Below are positions 15,972-24,741 of a stretch of DNA of 64,000 bases, in pieces. The stretch is from NCBI RefSeq assembly GCF_001735805.1, contig NZ_CP017248.1, positions 7,936,001 to 8,000,000 on the forward strand. The letters run 5' to 3'. The DNA is from Streptomyces fodineus (lineage in GTDB: Bacteria; Actinomycetota; Actinomycetes; Streptomycetales; Streptomycetaceae). The first letter of the stretch is position 1, and each line of letters starts with the position of its first letter. A program made the translations under genes and the position numbers. The notes beneath the pieces were generated by a model. That model made no database searches, was not told where the DNA came from, and saw nothing but the letters and a program-made list of their open reading frames with translations.

Positions 15972-17041
15972 GCGTCCTCCAACTGGTCTTCGCCGCGCTG
16001 CTCGTGCTCGCCAACGGCTTCTTCGTCGGCGCCGAGTTCGCGCTCGTCTCCGTCCGCCGCAGCCAGATCGAGCCACTGGGCACGGCCCGGGCCCGCCAGG
16101 TGCTGTACGGCCTGGAACGCCTGCCGCAGATGATGGCCGCCGCCCAGTTCGGCATCACGGTCTGCTCGCTGACGCTGGGCGCGGTGGCCGAGCCGACGGT
16201 GGCGCATCTGCTGGAGCCGCTGTTCGCGGCCGTCCACCTCCCGGACGGCATGGTCCACCCGCTCGGCTACGTCATCGCGCTGGCCGCCGTGGTCTTCTTC
16301 CACCTGGTCATCGGCGAGATGGTCCCGAAGAACCTGGCGATGGCGGCCCCCGAGAAGGCGGCGCTCTGGCTGAGCCCCGGCCTGGTCTACTTCGCCCGCC
16401 TGTGCAGGCCGATCACCGTGACCCTCGGGGCTTGCGCCCAGGCCATCCTGCGCCTGTTCCGCGTGGAGCCGAAGGACGAGGTGGAGGCGGTGGTCACGAG
16501 CGAACAGCTCAACCGCCTGCTGGAGGACTCCGGCCAGGCGGGCCTGCTCGACCCCGAGGAGCGGGAACGCCTGGAGGATGCCCTGGAACTGGGCTCCCGC
16601 CCGGTCACGGACGTCCTGCTGCGCCGGGAGTCCCTGGTCACGGTGGCCCCGTCGGTCACCCCGGGCGAGATCGTCGAGCTGACGGCCCGCACGGGCTACT
16701 CCCGTTTCCCGGTCTCGGCGACGGACAAGGGCCCCTTCATGGGCTATGTCCACGTCAAGGACGTCCTGGACCTGGAGCACTCCGACCGCGCCGTCCCGCA
16801 GCACGTCTGGCGTCCCATGACCACCCTGCGGGCCGAGCTGCCGCTCGACGACGCCCTGACGGTCATGCGCCGAGCGGCCACGCATCTGGCCCAGGTCGCG
16901 GATGCCTCCGGCAAGGTGCTGGGTCTGGTGGCCCTGGAGGACGTCCTGGAGACGCTGGTGGGCGAGGTACGGGATCCGGCACACCGGGAGATGCCGGAGC
17001 CGCGGGTGAGCGGGGAGCCGGAGCAGGTGCTCGCCTCCTAG
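15968..17041 (+). CDS. CNNM/CorC-family transporter, second of a pair
   Basis: Partner of the preceding gene, 357 residues. The DUF21 membrane domain comes first (LANGFFVGAEFALVSVRRSQ, FHLVIGEMVPKNLAM), then a CBS pair (about residues 215-335; LLRRESLVTVAPS, LVALEDVLETLVGEVRD). Unlike the upstream copy it lacks the C-terminal CorC_HlyC domain, and the second CBS reads ADASGKVLGLV in place of DEYGGTAGVV. This asymmetry (one full-length, one truncated protein with a degenerate nucleotide site) suggests a heterodimer. The ATG at 15968 overlaps the previous stop by 4 bp. Confidence 0.9.
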   Translation: MSVLQLVFAALLVLANGFFVGAEFALVSVRRSQIEPLGTARARQVLYGLERLPQMMAAAQFGITVCSLTLGAVAEPTVAHLLEPLFAAVHLPDGMVHPLGYVIALAAVVFFHLVIGEMVPKNLAMAAPEKAALWLSPGLVYFARLCRPITVTLGACAQAILRLFRVEPKDEVEAVVTSEQLNRLLEDSGQAGLLDPEERERLEDALELGSRPVTDVLLRRESLVTVAPSVTPGEIVELTARTGYSRFPVSATDKGPFMGYVHVKDVLDLEHSDRAVPQHVWRPMTTLRAELPLDDALTVMRRAATHLAQVADASGKVLGLVALEDVLETLVGEVRDPAHREMPEPRVSGEPEQVLAS

Positions 17042-17097
17042 CTCGGGCGGTCGCGGGAACTTCGTGGCTGCGGCCCGCCGGCGGGTTGCCCGGTCCC

Positions 17098-17147
17098 GCG
17101 CGGCGGAGCCGCAGATCAAACACGGCCCCGCGCCCGTTCGGGGCGCT
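17098..17147. repeat. Streptomyces intergenic repeat, long copy
   Basis: Contains GCGGCGGAGCCGCAGATC followed by CCCCGCGCCCGTTCGGGGCGCT, the latter folding into a GCGCCC-GTTC-GGGGCGC hairpin. This closely resembles a family found many times between Streptomyces genes. It fills the space between convergent genes (stops at 17041 and 17149), where a bidirectional terminator would be expected. Shorter relatives occur at 22901-22935 and 40838-40872. Confidence 0.6.
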
Positions 17148-17148
17148 C

Positions 17149-19011
17149 TCACATACCCGGCGGATCCTGCGGCCCCCGCCCCGACAGCACCTCCCCGTAC
17201 GCCTGCATGAGATCGGGCAGCCGAAGCGTGGCCAAGTCCTCCCGGGACAGGGACCCCGCATACGTCGACAGCCGAAGATCCCGATACGCGCAGCTCTTCT
17301 CGTACAGCGTCCGCAGGAACCGCCCGTTGCCCAGCTCGTCGATCCACCCCTGCTCGACCACATGACCGGCGATGGAGCGCAGTTCCTCCAGCGCCTCCTC
17401 GTCCCACAGATCCCCGTTCTCCGCGGCCAGCACCTTCCCGATCTCGGTGAGTTCCTGCGGCCGGTAGGAGGGGAAGTCGACACGGGTGGTGAAGCGGGAG
17501 GACAGCCCGGGGTTCGCGGCCAGCAGCCGGTCCATGCCCTCCGGGTAGCCGGCGAGGATCACCACCAGGTGGTCCCGGTTGTCCTCGGCCCGCTTCAGCA
17601 GCACCTGCAAGGCCTCGTCGCCGTACGCGTCGCCCTTGCCGTACCCGGAGTTGGACAGCGAGTACGCCTCGTCCACGAACAGCACCCCGCCGATCGCGGA
17701 GTCGATCAGCTCGTTGGCCTTCACGGCCGTCTGCCCGAGGTACTCGCCGACCAGGTCCGCCCGCTGGGCCTCGACCAGGTGATCACCGCCGAGCAACCCG
17801 AGCGCGTAGAACACCCGCCCCAGAATCCGCGCCACCGTGGTCTTCCCGGTGCCCGACGGCCCGGAAAAGACGAAGTGCCGTTTCGGCGGCTGCACCGGCA
17901 GCCCCTGCCCGGCTCGCAGCCGGGCCATGTTCAACTGCGCGGACAACGCCTTGACCTGGCGTTTCACCGGTTCCAGCCCCACCATGCGCTCCAGTTCGGC
18001 GAGCGCCTCCTCAAGCAGTGCGGGGTCGGTCGGCCCGGCCGGGATCGGCGAGGAGGAGACCCCAGTCTTCGCCCGCACCAGCGGATCGCTCACCGACGGC
18101 AGGGGCCCCGTCGGCAGATCCGGCTCCGGCAGCCGCAGATCACGGCCCTCGGTGCCGAAGAGCGGATCGAAACCGTCGGGTCCGTCCACGCTGTCCTGTC
18201 CGGCCCCGGTCAGGCTGATCGCGGCGAGGCCGGCGGTGTCGTCGTACCCGTCGCCCTCGGCGATCGCCGCCAGCCGTGCCGAGGTGTCCATGAAGGCGGG
18301 GTCGACCCGGTGCACGGCCCGGTACAGGGGGAGTGCGGCGGCGGAGCGTCCCGTTCCCTCGTGCGCCCGGGCCAGCCAGTAGCGCAGCTCCTTGCGCTGG
18401 GGCTGCTCACTGCGGCAGCGCATCAGCGCCGCCGACAGCAGCGGTTCGGCCTGGCCGTACATCTCCAGCCGGACTCTGGCCATGCCGCCGAACAGGCCCG
18501 CCTCGATGCCGAGCATGGGATCGTCCAGCAGCGGGTCGGTGTGCCGTACCAGCTGCTCCCAGTCCTTGACCAGATAGGAGCGGCAGGCGTGCAGGAAGCG
18601 GACCTGCGGGTCGGTGTCGACCGGGGGGAGTCCGGCGAGGGCCCGGTCCAGCTCGGGCACGTGCCGGCCGTCCAGCCAGTGCGAGGCGTGCGCGAGCAGC
18701 AGATCGCGTGGGCTCTCCAGCACCGGCTGGACCCACCAGCCCAGCCAGTACCAGGAGTTGAGCGTCCTGCGGTGCCGGGCGCGCTGTTCGCCGAAGCGGT
18801 CGCGGTGCCGGAACATCCTGAGCAGCGAGGTCGTCGTGTCGATCCGGAGCGCGTGCAGCCCGAGCCAGCCGTCGGCCATCCCGGAGTCCATCCGCACCGC
18901 GGCGCGGAACTCCTCCTCCGCCTGCGGATAGGCGCCCATCGTGTAGGCGTCCACACCCCGCAGCCAGGCCAGGTCGGCCGGGGCCTCGGGGCCCTGCGTG
19001 CCGAAGTCCAT
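17149..19011 (-). CDS. CbxX/CfqX (EccA-like) AAA+ ATPase with N-terminal TPR-like domain
   Basis: Cytoplasmic AAA+ ATPase, 620 residues. The N-terminal 280 residues form TPR-like helical repeats, followed by a Pro/Ser-rich linker (about 285-335). The ATPase core has Walker A GPSGTGKTT (about residue 387), Walker B GGVLFVDEAYSL, sensor region VVILAGYPEGMDRLL and an arginine finger in NPGLSSRF. This is the layout of EccA proteins of type VII (ESX) secretion, but no ESX genes are nearby, so it may be an orphan or serve another assembly. The ATG ending at 19011 has GGGGGGA upstream. It is monocistronic. Confidence 0.88.
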   Translation of the reverse strand: MDFGTQGPEAPADLAWLRGVDAYTMGAYPQAEEEFRAAVRMDSGMADGWLGLHALRIDTTTSLLRMFRHRDRFGEQRARHRRTLNSWYWLGWWVQPVLESPRDLLLAHASHWLDGRHVPELDRALAGLPPVDTDPQVRFLHACRSYLVKDWEQLVRHTDPLLDDPMLGIEAGLFGGMARVRLEMYGQAEPLLSAALMRCRSEQPQRKELRYWLARAHEGTGRSAAALPLYRAVHRVDPAFMDTSARLAAIAEGDGYDDTAGLAAISLTGAGQDSVDGPDGFDPLFGTEGRDLRLPEPDLPTGPLPSVSDPLVRAKTGVSSSPIPAGPTDPALLEEALAELERMVGLEPVKRQVKALSAQLNMARLRAGQGLPVQPPKRHFVFSGPSGTGKTTVARILGRVFYALGLLGGDHLVEAQRADLVGEYLGQTAVKANELIDSAIGGVLFVDEAYSLSNSGYGKGDAYGDEALQVLLKRAEDNRDHLVVILAGYPEGMDRLLAANPGLSSRFTTRVDFPSYRPQELTEIGKVLAAENGDLWDEEALEELRSIAGHVVEQGWIDELGNGRFLRTLYEKSCAYRDLRLSTYAGSLSREDLATLRLPDLMQAYGEVLSGRGPQDPPGM

Positions 19012-19439
19012 CCCGTCCCCCCACAGACCGTGCCCCGTGGTTCACCACCGGGCAGTCGCCCGACGGCCGCCGCGGTCGAACCGCCGTTCCGCGGACCGGA
19101 GTTACAGGTGCGCCAGGCAGCCTCGAAGGTCGCACCGAGGGCATCGTACCCGCGCGACGACCGCCTGCCGAAGGGTGCCGCACGGGCCGTTTGACGAGGT
19201 GGGAGCAGACGGGGCGCACGGCATTCGGTGACCCAGGGTGAGCGGAACGGCGCGCGCGGCGCCCCGAAAACATGACGCGGGCAGAACGAAGCCCCCGGTC
19301 ACGGGGGAACAACCGGGGGCTTCGCGTCGGTGGGCGGTACCGAATGACCGCACATTGAGAACGTAAGACCTGTACGGCCCCCAGGTCAAGCGGAGTTGAG
19401 GCACTCGGAGAAGTTCCCCCGCAAGGGGTCTTCACAGGT
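19012..19439. other. 428-bp intergenic region with a strong terminator hairpin
   Basis: Between two minus-strand genes. It holds a perfect 11-bp stem GAAGCCCCCGG (19288-19298) / CCGGGGGCTTC (19313-19323) with a 14-nt loop, the likely terminator of the uridine-kinase-like gene. The rest should contain the AAA+ gene promoter near 19020-19180. I see no supported small gene here. Confidence 0.6.
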
Positions 19440-20060
19440 TCACCACAACGAGGACGGTTCGTTACTCTGGGTTACGCTTTGGTCCGGTCCACGAGTTGAC
19501 GCAGGTCCCGGCAGTACCTCGTACCCCTTGGGCGTCTGCAGTACCAGGAGATCGGCATGGGGGCGCGAGGGATCCTCGGCGAAATGCGCGCGCTCCGCCG
19601 CGACCCATCCCTCCCAGAACTCGCGCTGCTCCGCCCCGTCCCGCAGCCGGCCCCGCGTCCAGGACTCGCCGCGGGGTGTCTCCATCCACAGCAGTACCGT
19701 CAGATGCGGCCGCAGTGCCCGGCGGCCGGCGCCGACCCCCTCGACGAGGACCACGGGCGCGGCCGGCAGCGGGCGCGGCGCGCCGAACGCGCGGGCGCGC
19801 CAGTCGTAGGGGGTGTAGTGCGCGCGCTCGCCGCGGGCGAGCGGGTGGATCACCTGGGTCATCAGCCGGTCGGTCCACGCGAAGAGCTGCTCATGGCTGG
19901 CGATGTCGTCGAGGTGCAGGACCGGGGCCCCGCCGAGAGCTGCGGCCAAGTGCCCGGCGAAGGTGGACTTTCCCGCGCCGGCGTGTCCGTCGACGCCGAT
20001 CAGCCGGACCGGCCCGAGGGAGGGGGGAAGCCCGCGCAGCCGGGCGGCGAGGTCGCGCAT
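19440..20060 (-). CDS. Uridine kinase-like P-loop NTPase
   Basis: P-loop kinase of the uridine kinase/phosphoribulokinase superfamily, 206 residues. Walker A is GVDGHAGAGKSTFA (about residues 22-35). VLHLDDIASHEQLFAW supplies the acidic strand. VVLVEGVGAGRRAL (about 105-118) is the second strand with the conserved Glu. It is probably a nucleoside or small-molecule kinase; uridine is a family-based guess. I chose the ATG ending at 20060. An ATG ending at 20123 would add 21 residues (MGHYYTVSGK...) not typical of the family. The stop at 19440 precedes the hairpin at 19288-19323. Confidence 0.8.
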   Translation of the reverse strand: MRDLAARLRGLPPSLGPVRLIGVDGHAGAGKSTFAGHLAAALGGAPVLHLDDIASHEQLFAWTDRLMTQVIHPLARGERAHYTPYDWRARAFGAPRPLPAAPVVLVEGVGAGRRALRPHLTVLLWMETPRGESWTRGRLRDGAEQREFWEGWVAAERAHFAEDPSRPHADLLVLQTPKGYEVLPGPASTRGPDQSVTQSNEPSSLW

Positions 20061-20318
20061 GGTGGTTCCCGAGGTGTGGGTCGGTGTGGGTGGTTTTCCG
20101 GAAACAGTGTAGTAGTGGCCCATAGGGGCGGACCGTCGAAGTTGCCCGGCGAGAAAGTCGCGTTTTGAATCATCGGCCGGCGGCCAGTCAAGGGCATGGA
20201 TAAACATTCGCGAATCGCCTGACCGATATGTCGAATTCGGCGTTCCGGGTGTGCCCGCCGCTGAGTAGGGTGCCTTCAGCGCAACCACTGTGCGTCGCAC
20301 GGGGACTGGCAGGGGGAC

Positions 20319-21275
20319 ATGGCCGCGGAGTTATTCGAAGGGCACTATGTGTGGCATCCGGCGGCCGACGACCGTGTCCTGGCGAGCGTATGCGTCGATG
20401 TGCGCGCCGGACGTTATCGATACGCGTACGAAGCCCTCGCCGAGACACGTTCCGACTTCGCGCTGCGCGCCCATCGCTCGCTGGTCCTCGCCTCCGAGGC
20501 GGCCGGCACCGATCTGGTCGAGCGCTGGCTCGCCGAGGAGCCGACGCCCGAGGCGGCGCTGATGTGGGCGCGGGTGGCGGTACAGCGCGCACTGCGGGCG
20601 GCCGACGCCCTCGACGAGCGCGCCGAGGCGCTGGAGCGGATCGCCCTGACCGCCTGCGACCGGGCCGCCGTCCTGGCACCCGAGGACCCCACGCCCTGGG
20701 TCGCCAAGCTCGCCATGGCCCGGCTGCACCGGCTGCGCGAGCCGGCCCCGCAGGGCCTGCTCACCGCCCCGCCCGGTCCCTGGCGGCTGTTCGCGCACAT
20801 CCTGTCGCTGGACCCCTGGCATCGCGAGGCCCACCACCGCTTCCTGTCGTGCTTCTTCACGCGGTACGGCGGCTCGGTCAACGCGGCCTGGGACGTGGCC
20901 GCCTTCCTCAGCCAGCGGGCGCCCGCCGACTCCGCCCTCCGGCTGCTGCCCCTGGTGGCCCTGGTGGAGAGCTACAACCCCACCCAGCTGCTCGCCGACC
21001 GCATCTGGGAACAGCCGCAGTGGCGGTCCACCGCGCTGTCGATCTACCACAACTGGCTGCCCGAGGCGGCCCGTTACCGTTTCACTCCGGTGCTCGACCT
21101 GGCCTACCTCGCGCACGCGCTGGTCATGGCCCAGTGCGAGTTCGAGGCCCGGGCGGTTTTCACGGCGATGGGCCCGTACGCCTCGCGCATGCCCTGGAGC
21201 GCCTTCGGCGACCCCGTCGAGCAGCTCTCCCGGGCCCGGCGCGCCTGCGGCCTGCCCGTACCGCGACCCGACTGA
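20319..21275 (+). CDS. Conserved helical hypothetical protein
   Basis: 318 residues, no family recognised with certainty. It is Ala/Arg-rich and almost wholly helical, with TPR-like segments (residues 40-120 and 220-300). It has no signal peptide or membrane helix. WRLFAHILSLDPWHREAHHRFLSCFF at about residues 150-175 is the most distinctive segment. The ATG at 20319 follows GCAGGGGGAC. The next gene, an amino acid permease, begins 42 bp later on the same strand, so they may share a transcript. Confidence 0.7.
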   Translation: MAAELFEGHYVWHPAADDRVLASVCVDVRAGRYRYAYEALAETRSDFALRAHRSLVLASEAAGTDLVERWLAEEPTPEAALMWARVAVQRALRAADALDERAEALERIALTACDRAAVLAPEDPTPWVAKLAMARLHRLREPAPQGLLTAPPGPWRLFAHILSLDPWHREAHHRFLSCFFTRYGGSVNAAWDVAAFLSQRAPADSALRLLPLVALVESYNPTQLLADRIWEQPQWRSTALSIYHNWLPEAARYRFTPVLDLAYLAHALVMAQCEFEARAVFTAMGPYASRMPWSAFGDPVEQLSRARRACGLPVPRPD

Positions 21276-21317
21276 TCTGCACATGCTCTGCCCCTTCACC
21301 GAGAGAAAGGCCGATCT

Positions 21318-22853
21318 GTGTCGGAACGGACATCGACGTCCCGGGCGAAGGCCCGCGCGGGCGAAGACCTGCTCGACGACGACGCGACCCTGCACGCGAT
21401 GGGTTATCCGCGGAAACTCACCCGGCGCTTCCAGGCGTTCGACAATTTCGCGATCTCCTTCACCATCATCAATATCCTGTCGGGCATTTTCTCGTCCTTC
21501 GGGTTCGGTATGAACGCGGGCGGCCCCCGCATTCTGGTGTTCGGCTGGATCGGCGTCTGCGTCATGGTGCTGCTCATCGGCGCGGCCATGGCGGAAGTCG
21601 CCTCGGCCTATCCGACGAGCGGTGCCCTTTATTTCTCCGCCGGTAAACTTGCAAAGCGGCACAAGGGAGCCTGGTCCTGGTTCACGGGCTGGCTCAACTT
21701 CGTCGGCCAGATCGGCGGGACCGCCGCCACCGGCTATGCGGCCGCGACCTTCATCCAGGCCTTCATGAACCTGCAGTGGCCCTCCTACCAGCCGACCGTG
21801 CACCAGACGGTCCTGATCACGGCCCTGGTCATCGTCGTACAGGGCCTCGCCAACACCTACACCGTCCAGCTCGTCGCCGTGCTGAACCGTATTTCCGTGT
21901 GGTGGCTGCTGATCGGACTCGTCGTGATCGTCGGCGCACTCACAGTGATGCCGGATCATCATCAGCCGGCGTCGTTCGTGACGCATTTCGAGAACAACAC
22001 CGGCTTCACGAACGGACTTTACGGCGGCATGCTCGGCCTGCTCGTCACGAGCTGGACGTTCACCGGGTTCGACGGCAGCTTCCACATGTCCGAGGAAACG
22101 GTCCGTGCGACGGTCAACGCGCCGAAGGGCATCACACGCGCCATCGGCTATTCGGCGATCACCGGGCTGATCCTGATGCTGGCATTGGTCTACAGCATTG
22201 GCGACTACGCCAAGGTGGCCTCTTCCGAAGCGCCGCCGGTCCAGATCCTCATCGACGGCCTCGGTCTGCGTACCGCCAAGATCATGCTCCTCATCGTCAT
22301 CGGCGCGATGCTCTTCTGCGGTCTCGCCAACCTCACCAGCAACACCCGGCAGATCTTCGCCTTCTCCCGGGACGGCGCCATGCCCGGCTCCCGCTGGTGG
22401 CACTCGGTCTCGCCGCGCACCCGTACGCCCGTGAAGGCGGTGTGGCTCGCGGTGGCCTGCTCGCTGGCCCTGGTCGTGCCGGGCTGGTGGTCGCACACCG
22501 CCTTCACCGCGATCGTCAGCGTCAATGTGGTCGGCCTCTTCCTCGCCTACGCCGTGCCGATCTTCCTGCGGCTGCGGCTCGGCACCGCATTCGAGCCCGG
22601 ACCCTGGCACCTGGGCCGCTGGGGCCGGCCGGTGGGGTGGCTCGCGGTGATCTGGATCGTGCTCAGCAGCGTCCTGTTCATGCTGCCGCAGGCCTCCCCG
22701 ATCACCGTCGACACCTTCAACTACGCGCCCATCGCGCTCGGCGCGGTGCTGGTCGTGGCAACGGTCTGGTGGTTCGCCACGGCCCGCCGCCGCTTCCAGG
22801 GGCCGGTCAGCTACGGCCGCCCCGACGAGGTCGCGGCGATGGATCTCGTCTAG
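21318..22853 (+). CDS. APC-superfamily amino acid permease
   Basis: Twelve-helix amino acid/amine transporter, 511 residues. The cytoplasmic N-terminus (residues 1-40) is followed by FDNFAISFTIINILSGIFSSFGFG (helix 1, with the unwound substrate-binding Gly region), MAEVASAYPTSGALYFSAGKL (helix 2, APC consensus) and FTGFDGSFHMSEETVRA (helix 6, AxMxEExxxP-like region). It resembles the GABA/choline (BAT1/Uga4-like) subgroup; the substrate is uncertain. GTG start at 21318 with AGAAAGG upstream. Some codons in its first 300 bases are less GC-biased than the surroundings, as is common at 5' ends. Confidence 0.9.
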   Translation: MSERTSTSRAKARAGEDLLDDDATLHAMGYPRKLTRRFQAFDNFAISFTIINILSGIFSSFGFGMNAGGPRILVFGWIGVCVMVLLIGAAMAEVASAYPTSGALYFSAGKLAKRHKGAWSWFTGWLNFVGQIGGTAATGYAAATFIQAFMNLQWPSYQPTVHQTVLITALVIVVQGLANTYTVQLVAVLNRISVWWLLIGLVVIVGALTVMPDHHQPASFVTHFENNTGFTNGLYGGMLGLLVTSWTFTGFDGSFHMSEETVRATVNAPKGITRAIGYSAITGLILMLALVYSIGDYAKVASSEAPPVQILIDGLGLRTAKIMLLIVIGAMLFCGLANLTSNTRQIFAFSRDGAMPGSRWWHSVSPRTRTPVKAVWLAVACSLALVVPGWWSHTAFTAIVSVNVVGLFLAYAVPIFLRLRLGTAFEPGPWHLGRWGRPVGWLAVIWIVLSSVLFMLPQASPITVDTFNYAPIALGAVLVVATVWWFATARRRFQGPVSYGRPDEVAAMDLV

Positions 22854-22900
22854 CGGGGGCCGGCTCGGACGGCTGTGCGCCGTGGCGGGCCGCGGTGGGC

Positions 22901-22935
22901 CGGTCGCGCAGTTCCCCGCGCCGCTTCGGCGCGCT
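22901..22935 (+). repeat. Streptomyces intergenic repeat, short copy
   Basis: CGGTCGCGCAGTTCCCCGCG followed by CCGCTTCGGCGCGCT. The second half folds as GCGCCGC-TTC-GGCGCGC. It lies 48 bp after the permease stop, a terminator-like position, and matches 40838-40872 over most of its length. Confidence 0.65.
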
Positions 22936-23078
22936 GTCCCGCCTGTCCTCCTTCCAGTGGCCGAGACCAATATTCATGGCGCGGCATGCGCGGAAGTGCT
23001 GGCAGCGCCATGCCGCCTGCTCCATAGTTGGCGCACACACCGCACCGGATCACCGGACACCTGGGGGTAATCGCGCCC

Positions 23079-24446
23079 ATGAGCAGAGCCCAACAGCCGT
23101 CCCGCAGAACCGTCCTGAGCGTCGCCGTCGCCGCGGCGGTGGCCGGCGGAACGGCCCCCGCCGCCGCCGTGCAGCGTCCCGCCTCCGAGGCCGACGACCC
23201 CGGCCGGACGCAGACCCGCCCGATCGACTACCACTCCTGGACCACGTACCGCGAGTGGCGCCTCGGCGCCACCCAGGGGGTGCGGGCCGTCTCCGGCGCC
23301 CGCCCCGGCGTCGTGATCGGCGCCCCCGCGGGCCGCACCGACTACACCGACCCGCACACCGGCACGACCGCCACCTGGGAGTACGCCACCTGGACCGGCC
23401 CGGTCCACCGGCTCACCACCCCCGCCACCGAGGTCGTCGCCTCCTGGAACGCGCACACCCCCGAGGGCACCTGGCTCCAGGTGGAACTGCGGGGCACCTA
23501 CTCCGACGGCACCGAGACGCCCTGGTACGTGATGGGCCGCTGGGCGGCGGGCGACCAGGACATCAAGCGGACCTCGGTGGACGGCCAGACCGACGGCAGG
23601 AGCACCATCTGGACCGACACCTTCTCCATCGACGACGCGAGCACCGGTCTGCGCCTGACGTCGTACCGGCTGCGCCTCACCCTCTACCGCAAGCCCGGCA
23701 CGCAGCTGACCCCGACCGTGTGGCGGCTCGGTGCCATGGGCTCCGACATCCCCGACCGTTTCACGGTCCCCGCCTCCACCCCCGGCCTCGCCCAGGAACT
23801 GGCCGTCCCGCGCTACTCGCAGGAGATCCACAAGGGCCAGTACCCGGAGTACGACAACGGCGGCGAGGCCTGGTGCAGCCCCACCTCCTCGCAGATGATC
23901 ATCGAGTACTGGGGCGGCCGGCTCACCCCCGGGCAGTTGTCGTGGGTCGACCCCTCCTACGCCGACCCGCAGGTCGACAACGCCGCCCGCTTCACCTACG
24001 ACTACCAGTACCAGGGCTGCGGCAACTGGCCGTTCAACGCCGCCTACGCCGCCACCTTCGAGGGCCTCCAGGGCGTGGTCACACGGCTCGCCTCGCTCAC
24101 CGACCTGGAGACACTGATCGCGGCCGGCATCCCGGCCATAACGTCCCAGTCGTTCCTGAAGACCGAGCTGACCGGCGCCGGCTACGGCACCTCCGGCCAT
24201 CTGATGACCGTGATCGGCTTCACCGCGGACGGCGACGTGATCGCCAATGACCCGGCCTCGCCGAGCGACGACGCCGTACGACGGGTCTATCTGCGCCGGG
24301 AGTTCGAGAACATCTGGCTGCGCACCAAGCGGTACAACGCCTCCGGCAAGGTCGTCTCCGGCAGCGGGGGAGTGTGTTACCTCTACTTCCCGGCCCGCCC
24401 GAACCCGCGCCAGCGCAAGGCGCTCGCGGCGGTGGGTGTGCGCTGA
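23079..24446 (+). CDS. Secreted C39-like cysteine peptidase (Tat signal)
   Basis: Exported papain-fold peptidase of the C39-like family, 455 residues. The N-terminal SRRTVLSVAVAAAVAGG is a twin-arginine signal with Ala-rich cleavage near residue 33. A beta-rich N-terminal domain (about residues 45-235) precedes the catalytic domain. GGEAWCSPTSSQMIIEYWG (about 263-281) carries the nucleophile Cys, and GTSGHLMTVIGFTADGDVIANDPA (about 372-395) the His and Asp. No bacteriocin ABC transporter is adjacent, so a leader-peptide role is unlikely. I prefer the ATG at 23079 (GGGGGT upstream) over one at 23028. Confidence 0.85.
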   Translation: MSRAQQPSRRTVLSVAVAAAVAGGTAPAAAVQRPASEADDPGRTQTRPIDYHSWTTYREWRLGATQGVRAVSGARPGVVIGAPAGRTDYTDPHTGTTATWEYATWTGPVHRLTTPATEVVASWNAHTPEGTWLQVELRGTYSDGTETPWYVMGRWAAGDQDIKRTSVDGQTDGRSTIWTDTFSIDDASTGLRLTSYRLRLTLYRKPGTQLTPTVWRLGAMGSDIPDRFTVPASTPGLAQELAVPRYSQEIHKGQYPEYDNGGEAWCSPTSSQMIIEYWGGRLTPGQLSWVDPSYADPQVDNAARFTYDYQYQGCGNWPFNAAYAATFEGLQGVVTRLASLTDLETLIAAGIPAITSQSFLKTELTGAGYGTSGHLMTVIGFTADGDVIANDPASPSDDAVRRVYLRREFENIWLRTKRYNASGKVVSGSGGVCYLYFPARPNPRQRKALAAVGVR

Positions 24447-24514
24447 CCGGGTGAGCACCACCGTGTGACCAAGCTCATCGCCGCAAACGCCGTCGCGGGT
24501 GGCAAGGTGGACAA

Positions 24515-24661
24515 ATGGATATGACCGCGCACCCGGCCACCGCCGCCCGCGCCCGCACCGGCGGCCCGCAGGAAGACGGCCCGAAGATCTTCGAGCACGT
24601 CATGGGCTGGGTCCTCGTCGCGGTCCTCGCGATGCTCGTGACCCAGCTCGGCCTGCTCTGA
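24515..24661 (+). CDS. 48-residue single-helix membrane protein
   Basis: Short gene with a good ribosome site (AAGGTGGA, 24504-24511). Its first half is polar (MDMTAHPATAARARTGGPQE), followed by one transmembrane helix (VMGWVLVAVLAMLVTQLGLL) at the extreme C-terminus, the layout of a tail-anchored protein. Codon use is G/C at third positions throughout, supporting real coding. It lies 80 bp before the TetR gene on the same strand. Function unknown. An in-frame ATG at 24521 is an alternative start. Confidence 0.65.
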   Translation: MDMTAHPATAARARTGGPQEDGPKIFEHVMGWVLVAVLAMLVTQLGLL

Positions 24662-24741
24662 CGCGATCCGCTCACGTGTGCGGCATGTTCTGACATACTG
24701 CGGAGGTCCCGCCGCCGCCTGGAACAGGGTCGAAATTGAAC

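Noticed and set aside
17149..19011. Type VII secretion locus around the EccA-like ATPase
   Set aside because: No WXG100, EccB-E, mycosin or FtsK-type EccC gene is near, so only the ATPase is supported.
19324..19400. tRNA-like or small RNA sequence after the 19288-19323 hairpin
   Set aside because: No cloverleaf with a TTCGA arm could be traced.
23079..24446. Bacteriocin or lanthipeptide processing system around the C39 peptidase
   Set aside because: The enzyme is exported by a Tat signal and has no ABC transporter domain, precursor peptide or modification gene nearby.
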